Positions 22,991-30,671 of a stretch of 64,000 nt of DNA are shown here, one piece after another; within the stretch, counting starts at the first letter, position 1; each line of letters begins with the position of its first letter. Below the pieces are notes generated by a model. It was not told the DNA's origin, made no database searches, and saw only the letters and a program-made list of their open reading frames with translations. Source of the DNA: Amycolatopsis azurea DSM 43854 (GTDB lineage: Bacteria > Actinomycetota > Actinomycetes > Mycobacteriales > Pseudonocardiaceae). The position numbers were made by a program, and so were the translations under genes. The DNA lies in NCBI RefSeq assembly GCF_001995215.1, contig NZ_MUXN01000022.1, positions 186,001 through 250,000 on the forward strand, written 5' to 3'.

Positions 22991-25434
22991 TGGGCACCTC
23001 CGGTGGCGTCGATCGAACCGAGTCCGCCACCGGATTCGGAGCCGAGCCCGCCCGCGGCGGACGACCCGTGCCGGACGGCGTGCCAAACCCGCATCGGGGT
23101 CAGCGGCATTTCGATGTCGTTCACCCCGAAGTGCCGGACGGCGTCGACGACGGCGTTGACCACCGCCGGGGTCGAGGCGATCGTGCCCGCCTCGCCGACT
23201 CCCTTGGCGCCCAAGGGGTTCGTCGTCGACGGCGTCTCGGTGCGGCCGGTGGTGAAACTGGGCAGATCCGCCGCCGACGGCAGGAGGTAGTCGGCGAACG
23301 TCCCGGTGGTCAGCGTCCCGCCTTCGTCGTGGACGGCCTCTTCGAACAACGCTTGCGCGATGCCCTGCGCGAGCCCGCCGTGCACCTGGCCTTCGACGAT
23401 CAGCGGGTTGACGACCACGCCGACGTCGTCGACGCAGACGTAGGAACGCAGCTTCACGCGTCCGGTCTCGGTGTCGACCTCCGCCGCGCACAAATGGGTG
23501 CCGTGTGGGAAGGAGAAGTTCTCCGGATCGAACGTGTCCGCCGAGTCCAGCGAGGGTTCGACGCCGTCCGGCAGGTTGTGCGCCGAGAACACGGCCCACG
23601 CGATGTCCTGGATGGACGTCGAGGAATCCGTGCCCTTGACCGAGAACTTGCCCGCCTCGAATTCGAGGTCGTCCTCGGAGCACTCCATCAGATGCGCCGC
23701 GATCGGCTTGGCCTTGGCGAGCACCTTGTCCGCCGCGTTGACCACCGCGATCCCGCCGACCACCAGCGACCGGGAGCCGTAGGTGTCCATGCCCTTGTGC
23801 GAGGACTGGGTGTCGCCGTGGATGACCTCGATGTCCTCGAACGGGACGCCGAGTTTGTCGGCGACGATCTGGCTCCACGCGGTTTCGTGGCCCTGGCCGT
23901 GCGCGGAGGCGCCGGTGATCACCTCGATCTTGCCGGTGGGCAGCACCCGGATCTCCGCGTGCTCCCAGCCGCCCGCCGCGTAGTCCAGCGAGCCGAGCAC
24001 TCGCGACGGCGCGAGACCGCACATCTCGGTGAACGTCGAGATGCCGATACCGAGCTGGACCGGGTCACCCGAGTCCCGCCGCTCCTTCTGCTCGCGGCGA
24101 AGGCCGTCGTAGTCGAAGAGTTCCTTCGCCTTCCGGGTCGCGGCCTCGTAGTTGCCCGAGTCGTAGGTCAGCCCGGCGACCGTGGTGAACGGGAACTCCT
24201 CGTGCTTGATCCAGTTCTTCTCGCGCAGCTCCATCGGGTCCATGCCCAGTTCGACGGCGAGTTCGTCCATGATCCGCTCGATGCCGAACGTGGCCTCCGG
24301 CCGCCCGGCGCCGCGATAGGCGTCGGTGAGCGTGGTGTTGGTGAACACGTTGGTGCAGGCGAAATGGTACGCCGGGAACTTGTAGATCGCGTTGAACATG
24401 AACGCGCCCAGGATCGGTACGCCGGGGCCGACGAGGCCGAGGTACGCGCCCATGTCGGCGAGCAGTTCGACCTTGAGGCCGGTCACCGTGCCGTCGCGGT
24501 TCGCGGTGATGGTGAGGTCCTGGATCTGGTCGCGGCCGTGGTGCGCGGCGACCATCGTCTCCGAACGGGATTCGGTCCACTTGACCGGTTTGCCGAGCCG
24601 TTGCGCGATCAGCGTCGCCATCATCTCTTCGGGCAGCACGGCGATCTTGCCGCCGAAGCCGCCGCCGACGTCCGGCGCGATCACCCGCACCTTGTGCTCG
24701 GGCAGGCCGAGCGTGGCCGCGGTCATGGTCTTGAGGATGTGCGGGACCTGGGTGGCCGACCACATGACCAGCTGGCTGCCGGTCGGGTCGACGACGCACG
24801 CCCGCGGCTCCATGAACGCCGGCACCAGCCGTTGCTGGCGGAACCGGCGCTTGAGCACGATCCCCGACTTCTCTGCGTTCGCGATCGCGTCCTCGACGTC
24901 GGATCCCGTTCCCGCACCGGCGGAATCGAAGACCCAGACCGCGTTCTGGTTGGTGCCGAGTTCCTCGTGCACCAGCGGCGCGCCCTCCGCGAGCGCGTTC
25001 TCGAGGCCGAGGACGACCGGCAGTTCGTCGTAGTCGACGTCGATCGCTTCGAGCGCGTCGTGCGCTTCGGCCGACGTCCTGGCGACGACCACCGCGACCC
25101 CTTCACCGGCGAAGTTCACCGTGTCCGAGGCGAGGATGGGCCGCCTCGGCGATTTCATCTCCGGGGTGATCGGCCACGCGCACGGCATGCCGATGGCGCT
25201 TTCCGGGTCGAGGTCCTTCCCTGTGAGCACCGCGACGACACCCGGCGCCGACTTGGCCTCGGTGACGTCGATCGAAACGATCTTGGCGTGCGCGAAAGGA
25301 CTGCGGAGCACAGCGAGGTGCAGCATGCCCGGCAGGCTCAGATTGTCGGTCCAGCGGGTGCGGCCGGTGATGAGGCGCTCGTCCTCCTTGCGGCGGCGGG
25401 CCTTCCCGACCTCCGGTTCGATCGTGGAGGTCAT
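22987..25434 (-). CDS. Molybdopterin large subunit of form II CO dehydrogenase-like / xanthine-oxidase-family hydroxylase (CoxL-like)
   Basis: 815 residues; the ATG at 25434 overlaps the coxS stop, and a GTG one codon earlier is equally possible. Molybdopterin-binding GGGFGGK (about 257-263), the active-site loop DAYRGAGRPE (about 371-380) and the catalytic Glu in GAKGVGEAGT are present. True CO dehydrogenase (form I) has AYXCSFR with the Cu-binding Cys; AYRGAGR marks form II, whose substrate is usually not CO. The enzyme would hydroxylate an aldehyde or (hetero)aromatic carbon next to N or O using water. Substrate unassigned. Confidence 0.9.
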   Translation of the reverse strand: MTSTIEPEVGKARRRKEDERLITGRTRWTDNLSLPGMLHLAVLRSPFAHAKIVSIDVTEAKSAPGVVAVLTGKDLDPESAIGMPCAWPITPEMKSPRRPILASDTVNFAGEGVAVVVARTSAEAHDALEAIDVDYDELPVVLGLENALAEGAPLVHEELGTNQNAVWVFDSAGAGTGSDVEDAIANAEKSGIVLKRRFRQQRLVPAFMEPRACVVDPTGSQLVMWSATQVPHILKTMTAATLGLPEHKVRVIAPDVGGGFGGKIAVLPEEMMATLIAQRLGKPVKWTESRSETMVAAHHGRDQIQDLTITANRDGTVTGLKVELLADMGAYLGLVGPGVPILGAFMFNAIYKFPAYHFACTNVFTNTTLTDAYRGAGRPEATFGIERIMDELAVELGMDPMELREKNWIKHEEFPFTTVAGLTYDSGNYEAATRKAKELFDYDGLRREQKERRDSGDPVQLGIGISTFTEMCGLAPSRVLGSLDYAAGGWEHAEIRVLPTGKIEVITGASAHGQGHETAWSQIVADKLGVPFEDIEVIHGDTQSSHKGMDTYGSRSLVVGGIAVVNAADKVLAKAKPIAAHLMECSEDDLEFEAGKFSVKGTDSSTSIQDIAWAVFSAHNLPDGVEPSLDSADTFDPENFSFPHGTHLCAAEVDTETGRVKLRSYVCVDDVGVVVNPLIVEGQVHGGLAQGIAQALFEEAVHDEGGTLTTGTFADYLLPSAADLPSFTTGRTETPSTTNPLGAKGVGEAGTIASTPAVVNAVVDAVRHFGVNDIEMPLTPMRVWHAVRHGSSAAGGLGSESGGGLGSIDATGGAQ

Positions 25435-25964
25435 CACTCACCACCCGCGCCGACACGGGAAGCGGTGTCCGAGGCGAGCCGCTCGGCTTCGGGACCGGCG
25501 CCGGGCCGCATCTGATGGGCGGCGTCCCGCACCGCGCGGACGATGTTCTGGTAACCCGTGCAGCGGCACAGGTTTCCTTCGAGTCCTTCCCGGACGGCCT
25601 GTTCGTCCGGATCGGGGTTGTCGGCGAGCAGATCGATCGACTGCATGATCATTCCGGGGGTGCAGAACCCGCACTGGAGCGCGTGGTTCTCGTGGAAGGC
25701 CTTCTGCACCGGATGCAGTTCGCCGTCGCGGGCCAGTCCCTCGATGGTGGTGACCTCGCAGCCGTCGGCCTGGACCGCGAGGACCGAACAGGATTTCACG
25801 CTGTGCCCGTCGAGGTGGACGGTGCAGGCCCCGCAGTTGCTGGTGTCGCAACCGACCACGGTGCCTACCTTCCCGACTCGTTCGCGGAGATGGTGCACGA
25901 GGAGGGTCCGGGGTTCGACGTCGTCTGTGTAGGGGGTGCCGTCGACGGTGACGGTGATGCGCAT
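25434..25964 (-). CDS. Mo hydroxylase 2Fe-2S small subunit (CoxS-like)
   Basis: 176 residues from the ATG reading MRITVTVDG, five nt after GGAGG; the open frame upstream has no ribosome site. Two 2Fe-2S clusters are fully represented: plant-ferredoxin type Cys39, 44, 47, 59 and the all-alpha domain Cys98, 101, 133, 135 (CGFC and CRC). It is the first gene of the S-L-M-G-FMO operon and carries electrons from the Mo site to the FAD subunit. The C-terminal tail after about 155 is longer and less conserved than in most CoxS proteins. Confidence 0.92.
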   Translation of the reverse strand: MRITVTVDGTPYTDDVEPRTLLVHHLRERVGKVGTVVGCDTSNCGACTVHLDGHSVKSCSVLAVQADGCEVTTIEGLARDGELHPVQKAFHENHALQCGFCTPGMIMQSIDLLADNPDPDEQAVREGLEGNLCRCTGYQNIVRAVRDAAHQMRPGAGPEAERLASDTASRVGAGGE

Positions 25965-26064
25965 CAGGCCTCCAAAAGCAAGAGAAACCCCGCGCTGGTC
26001 CGGGGTCGTTCGGGAGCGGCCGGTCATTGAAGTTGTCACGGACCGATCCCGGAGCGACCGTGAT

Positions 26065-26140
26065 CGGACTCACAGTCGAGCGTGCTACTTCTGATCGACT
26101 GGGACAACCCCCACCAGGGGGTGACTCGACCGTGAGTCCG
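26065..26140. promoter_or_regulatory. Large inverted repeat upstream of the coxS-L-M-G operon
   Basis: CGGACTCACAGTCGAG (26065-26080) pairs 15 of 16 with 26125-26140. Its loop contains a second, perfect 6-bp hairpin (26107-26122, ACCCCC-ACCA-GGGGGT). It lies between the stop of the TNT-type gene and the coxS start, so it may terminate the former or control the latter. Confidence 0.5.
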
Positions 26141-26191
26141 CAGAAGCGCTGATACAGCGAGGCTTTCTCCGCAGATGCGGTTTTGCCAGGA

Positions 26192-26845
26192 CTACTTCAA
26201 ACGCTCGAGAAAGCCGTTGGCGATCAACCACCCGACGTTGACCGGACCCGGTGCGCCGGGCAACAACGCACCGTCCACTTGATACTGGAATCCCCCACCC
26301 GGCTGGGCGAACCAGGCCGCGATCGGACCGGAGTGCACGGCGAACGACTTCTTGACCTGATAGGCGTGGTAATTGCAGCTCGCGCCCGGTGTGGAGTCGA
26401 GGCTTTGCGGCGGGATCGCTCTCGACGCGTACGGGGAGCCCTTCGGCGCGAGGAAGCTGCCGTACTCGCTGCCGTACCGGTCGATCCGCTTGCCCGGCGT
26501 CAGCGTGACGACGTACTGGATGGGCGTTCCGTCGGACCGCAGGACGTAGCCGTTCTTGGGCGGGTAGCGCCAGGAGGCGGCCGCCGAGTCGTAATAGGTG
26601 TCGAGGAAACTCTGCTGGGGCAGGGACCCGGTGCGGCGATAGCCGATGAGCTGGAAACCGACGTCGCCCAGCACCGGCAGTTTCTCCGGGCCGAGCCGTT
26701 TGTCCCCGTGGTGATCGGCGTCCGAACATTCGGTGAGCCGACCGGCTTGTCGTTCGGGGTTCTGTTCGGTGGCGGCTTGCGCGGTGGCCGGGGCGAGGAG
26801 CAGTCCGATGGCGGCGAACACCGTCAAGGTGCGTCTCAGCAACAT
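26192..26845 (-). CDS. Secreted TNT-domain protein, probable NAD+ glycohydrolase
   Basis: 217 residues from the ATG reading MLLRRTLTVFAA, which opens a clean Sec signal peptide cut near AQA/ATEQ (24/25). The upstream extension is repeat sequence. The mature part has the features of the tuberculosis-necrotizing-toxin family: YPPKNGY (94-100), PGKRIDRYG (117-125), FLAPKGSPYASRAIPP (131-146), the YQVKKSF strand, FAQPGGGFQYQV (Gln187) and the closing VGWLIANGFLERL. By analogy the Arg of DRYG and SRAIPP and the Gln of GGGFQY build the NAD site. Mtb TNT is the C-terminal part of CpnT; here the domain stands alone and no immunity-type gene is adjacent. Confidence 0.78.
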   Translation of the reverse strand: MLLRRTLTVFAAIGLLLAPATAQAATEQNPERQAGRLTECSDADHHGDKRLGPEKLPVLGDVGFQLIGYRRTGSLPQQSFLDTYYDSAAASWRYPPKNGYVLRSDGTPIQYVVTLTPGKRIDRYGSEYGSFLAPKGSPYASRAIPPQSLDSTPGASCNYHAYQVKKSFAVHSGPIAAWFAQPGGGFQYQVDGALLPGAPGPVNVGWLIANGFLERLK

Positions 26846-26940
26846 GTTCCGAGCACACCAGCCGCCGCCCGGGGCGGGCAGCGGCTGATCGACTGACATC
26901 ACTGAGCCGACCGGCTGGTGATCGCTCGCGGCTGATGCTC

Positions 26941-26985
26941 CCAATGCCGCATTGGGGACGCTGAGCGTCTCCAATGCCGCATTGG
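26941..26985. repeat. Paired CCAATGCCGCATTGG repeat
   Basis: Two identical dyads CCAATGCCGCATTGG (26941-26955 and 26971-26985), both followed by GGAC, flank a third small palindrome GACGCTGAGCGTC (26957-26969). The ATTGGGGAC element also appears in the hairpin at 42486-42542. The repeat fills the gap between the TNT-type gene start and the next gene's stop. Confidence 0.8.
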
Positions 26986-26999
26986 GGACACGCGTCGGC

Positions 27000-27935
27000 T
27001 CAGCCCGTCATGCCCAGCACCGAGAGATCCGCGTTCGCGCCCGTGATCACGGTGGCGGCGAAGTCGCCGGGGATGTCGTGCACGGTCAGCGCGGCCAGGC
27101 CGGCGGCGCCCGCGGGTTCCGGGAGGACGCCGAGGGTTTCCGCGCCCAAGCGCATGGCCGCGCGGAGATCGTCGTCGCTCACCAGCACGAAGTCGTCGAC
27201 CAGCGACCGCAGCCGCCGCACGGATTCCGGCTCCGGGGACCTGATCGTGATACCGGCCGCGAACGAACTGGTCCGATCGATGGTGACCGGCTCGCCCGCC
27301 CGCCAGCTCTTCGCCATCGCCTGCGCCGATTCGGTCCCGACGCCGACGATCCGGACGTCCGGCGAATGAGCCTTGAGCCAGAGCGCGACACCGGCGATCA
27401 GCGCGCCGTCGCCGACCGGGAGCACGACCGTGTCGATCCCGCTCTCCCGCGCCAGTTCCAGTCCGATCGTGCCCGCCCCCTCGGAGATCGCGGGCTCCCG
27501 GCCGTCGACGGCGAAGACGCGGTCCGGAGCTTCGGCGGCGAAGGCGGCAGCGGCGTCTTTCGCCTCGCCGTCGACCCGGCGCACGCGTGCGCCCAGTGCC
27601 TTCATCCGCCGTAGTTTGACCGGGGAGATGTCGGCGGGGACGAACACTTCGGCCCGCAGGCCGTGCTTCCGGGCGGCGAACGCGAGGGCCTGCCCGAAGT
27701 TGCCACTGGTCCCGCACACCATCGTGGTGCCCGGCTCCAGGCGCGCGGCGAAGTAGTCCGCGCCCCGGCCTTTGAAGCTGCGCAACGGGTTCAGCGTCTC
27801 GACCTTCACCAGCACACGCCGTCCGAGCCGTTCGTTCAGCTGTCCGTCTTCGTACTGCGGCGAGTTCAGGAACACGGGGTCGATCACCTTCGCCGCCTCG
27901 GCGACGTGGTCCGGCTTCAGGTCGATGTCGGTCAT
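27000..27935 (-). CDS. Threonine/serine dehydratase-like PLP enzyme (fold type II)
   Basis: 311 residues. The PLP lysine is in NPLRSFKGRGADYF (Lys at about residue 55) and the phosphate loop is CGTSGNFGQALAFAA. The Gly-rich motif usually seen late in the family reads LPVGDGALIAGVAL here, with Asp in place of a Gly. Members include threonine ammonia-lyase, serine racemase and hydroxyaspartate dehydratase. It lacks the ACT regulatory domain of biosynthetic IlvA, so a catabolic role is likely. It is divergent from an Lrp/AsnC regulator 70 bp away, which probably controls it in response to an amino acid. Confidence 0.85.
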   Translation of the reverse strand: MTDIDLKPDHVAEAAKVIDPVFLNSPQYEDGQLNERLGRRVLVKVETLNPLRSFKGRGADYFAARLEPGTTMVCGTSGNFGQALAFAARKHGLRAEVFVPADISPVKLRRMKALGARVRRVDGEAKDAAAAFAAEAPDRVFAVDGREPAISEGAGTIGLELARESGIDTVVLPVGDGALIAGVALWLKAHSPDVRIVGVGTESAQAMAKSWRAGEPVTIDRTSSFAAGITIRSPEPESVRRLRSLVDDFVLVSDDDLRAAMRLGAETLGVLPEPAGAAGLAALTVHDIPGDFAATVITGANADLSVLGMTG

Positions 27936-28005
27936 GAAGCCCAAGCTAAAGCGGAAGTCGATCACGGCGATTGTAAATTTTCCCGTCCGCGCGCAAGATT
28001 GTTGC

Positions 28006-28485
28006 GTGACCTTGGACGAGATCGACCACCTGCTGCTCGACCTGGTCCAGGCCGACGCGGCCCGTCCGCTGCACGACCTGGGCGACGCCGTCGGCCTTTC
28101 CCCGAGCGCGGTCCAGCGGCGGCTGACCCGGCTGCGTGCCGCGGGGGTGATCCGCGCCCAGGTCGCGGTGCTCGATCCGGAGGCGATGGGCGCCGGGATG
28201 ACGTCGGTCATCCTGGTCGCGCTGACCGACGACGACGAGAAGAGCCACCAGGCGTTCCGCGAGCGCATGCTGGCCGAACCCCGGGTCCAGCACTGCTACA
28301 GCATCGTCGGGCAGTGGGACTACGTCGTCGTCCTGCTCACCGCGGATCTCAAGGCGAGCCGGTACCTGGCCCGGAAACTGTTCGACGAGCACGTCAAACG
28401 GTTCGAGACGCTGCCCGCCTTCGAAGTGGTCAAGTCCAGCCAGGCCGTGCCGGTGCCGGGCGTCAGCCGTGGATCCGGCCGGTGA
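28006..28485 (+). CDS. Lrp/AsnC-family transcriptional regulator
   Basis: 159 residues from a GTG (VTLDEIDHLLLDLVQADAA). The N-terminal winged helix (GDAVGLSPSAVQRRLTRLRAAGVI) is followed by a RAM ligand-binding domain (TSVILVALTDDDE, CYSIVGQWDYVVVL). It is divergent from the PLP dehydratase, with a short A/T-rich interval between that is a natural Lrp target. Its 3' end overlaps the convergent xdhC gene by 23 bp. Confidence 0.88.
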   Translation: MTLDEIDHLLLDLVQADAARPLHDLGDAVGLSPSAVQRRLTRLRAAGVIRAQVAVLDPEAMGAGMTSVILVALTDDDEKSHQAFRERMLAEPRVQHCYSIVGQWDYVVVLLTADLKASRYLARKLFDEHVKRFETLPAFEVVKSSQAVPVPGVSRGSGR

Positions 28486-29575
28486 GTTCGGCCAGCCGCG
28501 ACCCCGAACCGCTCCACCGCAGCGCGATGATCTCCGCCGCGATCGACACCGCGGTCTCCTCGGGGGTGCGGGCGCCGAGGTCGAGTCCGATCGGCGAGGA
28601 CAGCCGTTCGAGTTCAGCCTCGGTGACCCCGGCCTCGCGCAGCCGCGAGAACCGGTCGTCGTGGGTCTTGCGCGAGCCCATCGCGCCGACGTAGCCGACG
28701 TCGAGGCGCAACGCGACCTCCAGCAGCGGCACGTCGAACTTCGGGTCGTGGGTGAGCACGGCGATCGCGGTCCGGCGATCGATCCGGCCGGCGTCGGCTT
28801 CGGCCTTGAGATAGCGATGTGGCCAGTCGACGACGACCTCGTGCGCGTCCGGGAAGCGACTCTTCGTCGCGAACACGGGCCGCGCGTCGCAGACCGTCAC
28901 CTGGTAGCCGAGGTACGCGCCCATCTTCGCCATCGCGGCGGCGAAGTCGATCGCGCCGAAGACCAGCAGGCGCGCGGGCGGCTCGAAGGAGTTGACGAAG
29001 ACCGTCATCCCCTCGCCGCGGCGCTGCCCGTCCGGTCCGTAGTGGAGCGTGCCGGTGCGGCCGGCGACGAGCATGCCGCGCGCGTCGTCGACGACGGCGT
29101 CGTCCATCCGCGACGAACCGAGCGAACCGGCGACCCGGTCCGGCCAGACGATCAGATGCTCGCCGACCAGGCCTTCCTGGTCGTGCTCGATCACCGTGAC
29201 CACGGCGACCGGTTGTCCACTGTGGACCGATTCGACGACGTCGCCGAGTTCCGGCATCGAGTCGCGGTCGACGTGCTGGACGTAGATGTCGATGATCCCG
29301 CCGCAGGTCAGCCCGACGGCGAACGCGTCGTCGTCGCTGACGCCGTAGCGCTGGAGCACGGGCGCGCGCTCGGCGACCACCTGCTGCGCGAGTTCGTAGA
29401 CGGCGCCCTCGACGCAGCCGCCGGAGACGCTGCCGGTGACCGTGCCGTCCGGGGCGACGAGCATCGCGGCGCCGGGGCTGCGGGGCGCCGACGAGAACGT
29501 CGCCACCACCGTGCCGACCCCCACCGTTTCGCCTGCCGCCCAGCGGCGGTGCAGTTCGTCCAGTACGTCACGCAT
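28463..29575 (-). CDS. XdhC/CoxI-family Mo-hydroxylase maturation factor
   Basis: 370 residues. The N-terminal XdhC/CoxI domain has VATFSSAPRSPGAAMLV and SGGCVEGAVYE (Cys in the SGGC motif); the C-terminal Rossmann-like domain has LLVFGAIDFAAAMAKMGAYLGY and THDPKFDVPLLEVAL, GYVGAMGSRKTHDDR. XdhC binds and sulfurates molybdenum cofactor and inserts it into xanthine-oxidase-family enzymes. It overlaps coxE by 8 bp, so the two are co-expressed. The clients are most likely the CoxSLM-like proteins encoded 3-7 kb away. Confidence 0.9.
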   Translation of the reverse strand: MRDVLDELHRRWAAGETVGVGTVVATFSSAPRSPGAAMLVAPDGTVTGSVSGGCVEGAVYELAQQVVAERAPVLQRYGVSDDDAFAVGLTCGGIIDIYVQHVDRDSMPELGDVVESVHSGQPVAVVTVIEHDQEGLVGEHLIVWPDRVAGSLGSSRMDDAVVDDARGMLVAGRTGTLHYGPDGQRRGEGMTVFVNSFEPPARLLVFGAIDFAAAMAKMGAYLGYQVTVCDARPVFATKSRFPDAHEVVVDWPHRYLKAEADAGRIDRRTAIAVLTHDPKFDVPLLEVALRLDVGYVGAMGSRKTHDDRFSRLREAGVTEAELERLSSPIGLDLGARTPEETAVSIAAEIIALRWSGSGSRLAELTGRIHG

Positions 29576-30671
29576 CGGCGATCTCCACCAGCAGTCGTTC
29601 CAATGTGGCCATGCTGTGCCCGGCGAGCAGCCGATCGAGGTACGGGAGCGCGGCCGCGATGCCGGACTGCACGGGAGCGTAACCTGCGCGCCCCGCGTGC
29701 GGATTCACCCAGAATACGACGTGCGCGAGCCGTCGCAGCCTGGCGAGCTGTTCGCCGAGCAGCCCGGGGTCGCCCCGTTCCCAGCCGTCGGAGAACACGG
29801 TGACCACGGATCGCCTGGCCACGCCGCGTTGTCCCCAGCGGTCGAGGAAGGCCCGCAGGGTCTCACCGAGCCGGGTCCCGCCCGCGAAATCGGGGACCGC
29901 GGCGGCCGCGGCGAGCATCGCGTGCTCGGGATCGCGCAGCCGCAGCTGACGGGACACCCTGGTGAGCCGGGTACCCAAGGTGAACACCTCGACACGGCCT
30001 GGAGCGTGCCGGGCGACGACGTGCGCGAACCGCAGCAACGCGTCGGCATACGGCCCCATCGAGCCGGAGACGTCGATCAGGAGGACGAGGCGACGGGGTT
30101 TGGTGCCTTTCCGCCGGTACGCCAGGCGCACGGGCTCGCCGCCGCCCGCCAGCATCGCGCGGAGCGTGCGCGACGGATCGAGGGTGCCCCGCCTGGCCGC
30201 GCGGCGACGTGGCGATGGCCGCGGCGGGAGGACAGGGCGCAGTTTCGCGAGCAGTTCCCGCAGGTGAGCGCGTTCGGCGACACTGAGTTCCGCGAGGTCA
30301 CGATGTCGCAAGAGCTCGTCTTCGCTCGCCGCCACGCGGAGCTGATCGGGTTCCCTGCCGGACTCGCCCTGTCTCGGGGCTTGTGCGAGTGAGGCGATCT
30401 TCGCGCGCTTCGGGGGCGTCTGCCGCCCTCGCCGTCGTGGTCCGGCCTTCTTCTCGGTGAACCAGCCGTCGAAGGCGGCGTCGTAGCGCGGGAGGTCGTC
30501 GGGGTCGGCGCAGAGCGTCAGCCGTCCGGCCCAGTAGAGCTGCTCGGGATCGGTGAGGTCGACCTCCCCGACGGCCGCGAGGTACGCCTGGATCCGGTGC
30601 GCGTCGCACGGCAGACCGGCTTCGCGCAATGCCTCCGCGAAGCCGACGAACCCCGGCAGTGGATCGCTCAC
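29568..30671 (-). CDS. CoxE-like von Willebrand factor A domain protein
   Basis: 367 residues from a GTG that overlaps the preceding stop (GTGA) and has GGAGG upstream. An intact MIDAS motif DVSGSMGPY (Asp200, Ser202, Ser204) and FSDGWERGD mark the VWA-CoxE family. The middle part (about 70-165) is very basic and low-complexity. CoxE works with the MoxR-type ATPase CoxD to assemble the sulfurated Cu/Mo centre of CO dehydrogenase or related enzymes. In this window coxD is 4 kb away, in another transcription unit. Confidence 0.88.
   Translation of the reverse strand: MSDPLPGFVGFAEALREAGLPCDAHRIQAYLAAVGEVDLTDPEQLYWAGRLTLCADPDDLPRYDAAFDGWFTEKKAGPRRRGRQTPPKRAKIASLAQAPRQGESGREPDQLRVAASEDELLRHRDLAELSVAERAHLRELLAKLRPVLPPRPSPRRRAARRGTLDPSRTLRAMLAGGGEPVRLAYRRKGTKPRRLVLLIDVSGSMGPYADALLRFAHVVARHAPGRVEVFTLGTRLTRVSRQLRLRDPEHAMLAAAAAVPDFAGGTRLGETLRAFLDRWGQRGVARRSVVTVFSDGWERGDPGLLGEQLARLRRLAHVVFWVNPHAGRAGYAPVQSGIAAALPYLDRLLAGHSMATLERLLVEIADA

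Noticed and set aside
22987..25434. Annotation as true CO dehydrogenase large subunit
   Set aside because: The active-site loop is AYRGAGR, without the Cys that binds copper in form I CO dehydrogenase.
22783..25515. 910-codon open frame opposite coxL
   Set aside because: Shadow of the CoxL-like gene; no recognisable domain.
26846..26974. N-terminal extension of the TNT-type protein (start at 26974)
   Set aside because: The extra residues are translated from the CCAATGCCGCATTGG repeat; the signal peptide begins cleanly at the ATG at 26845.
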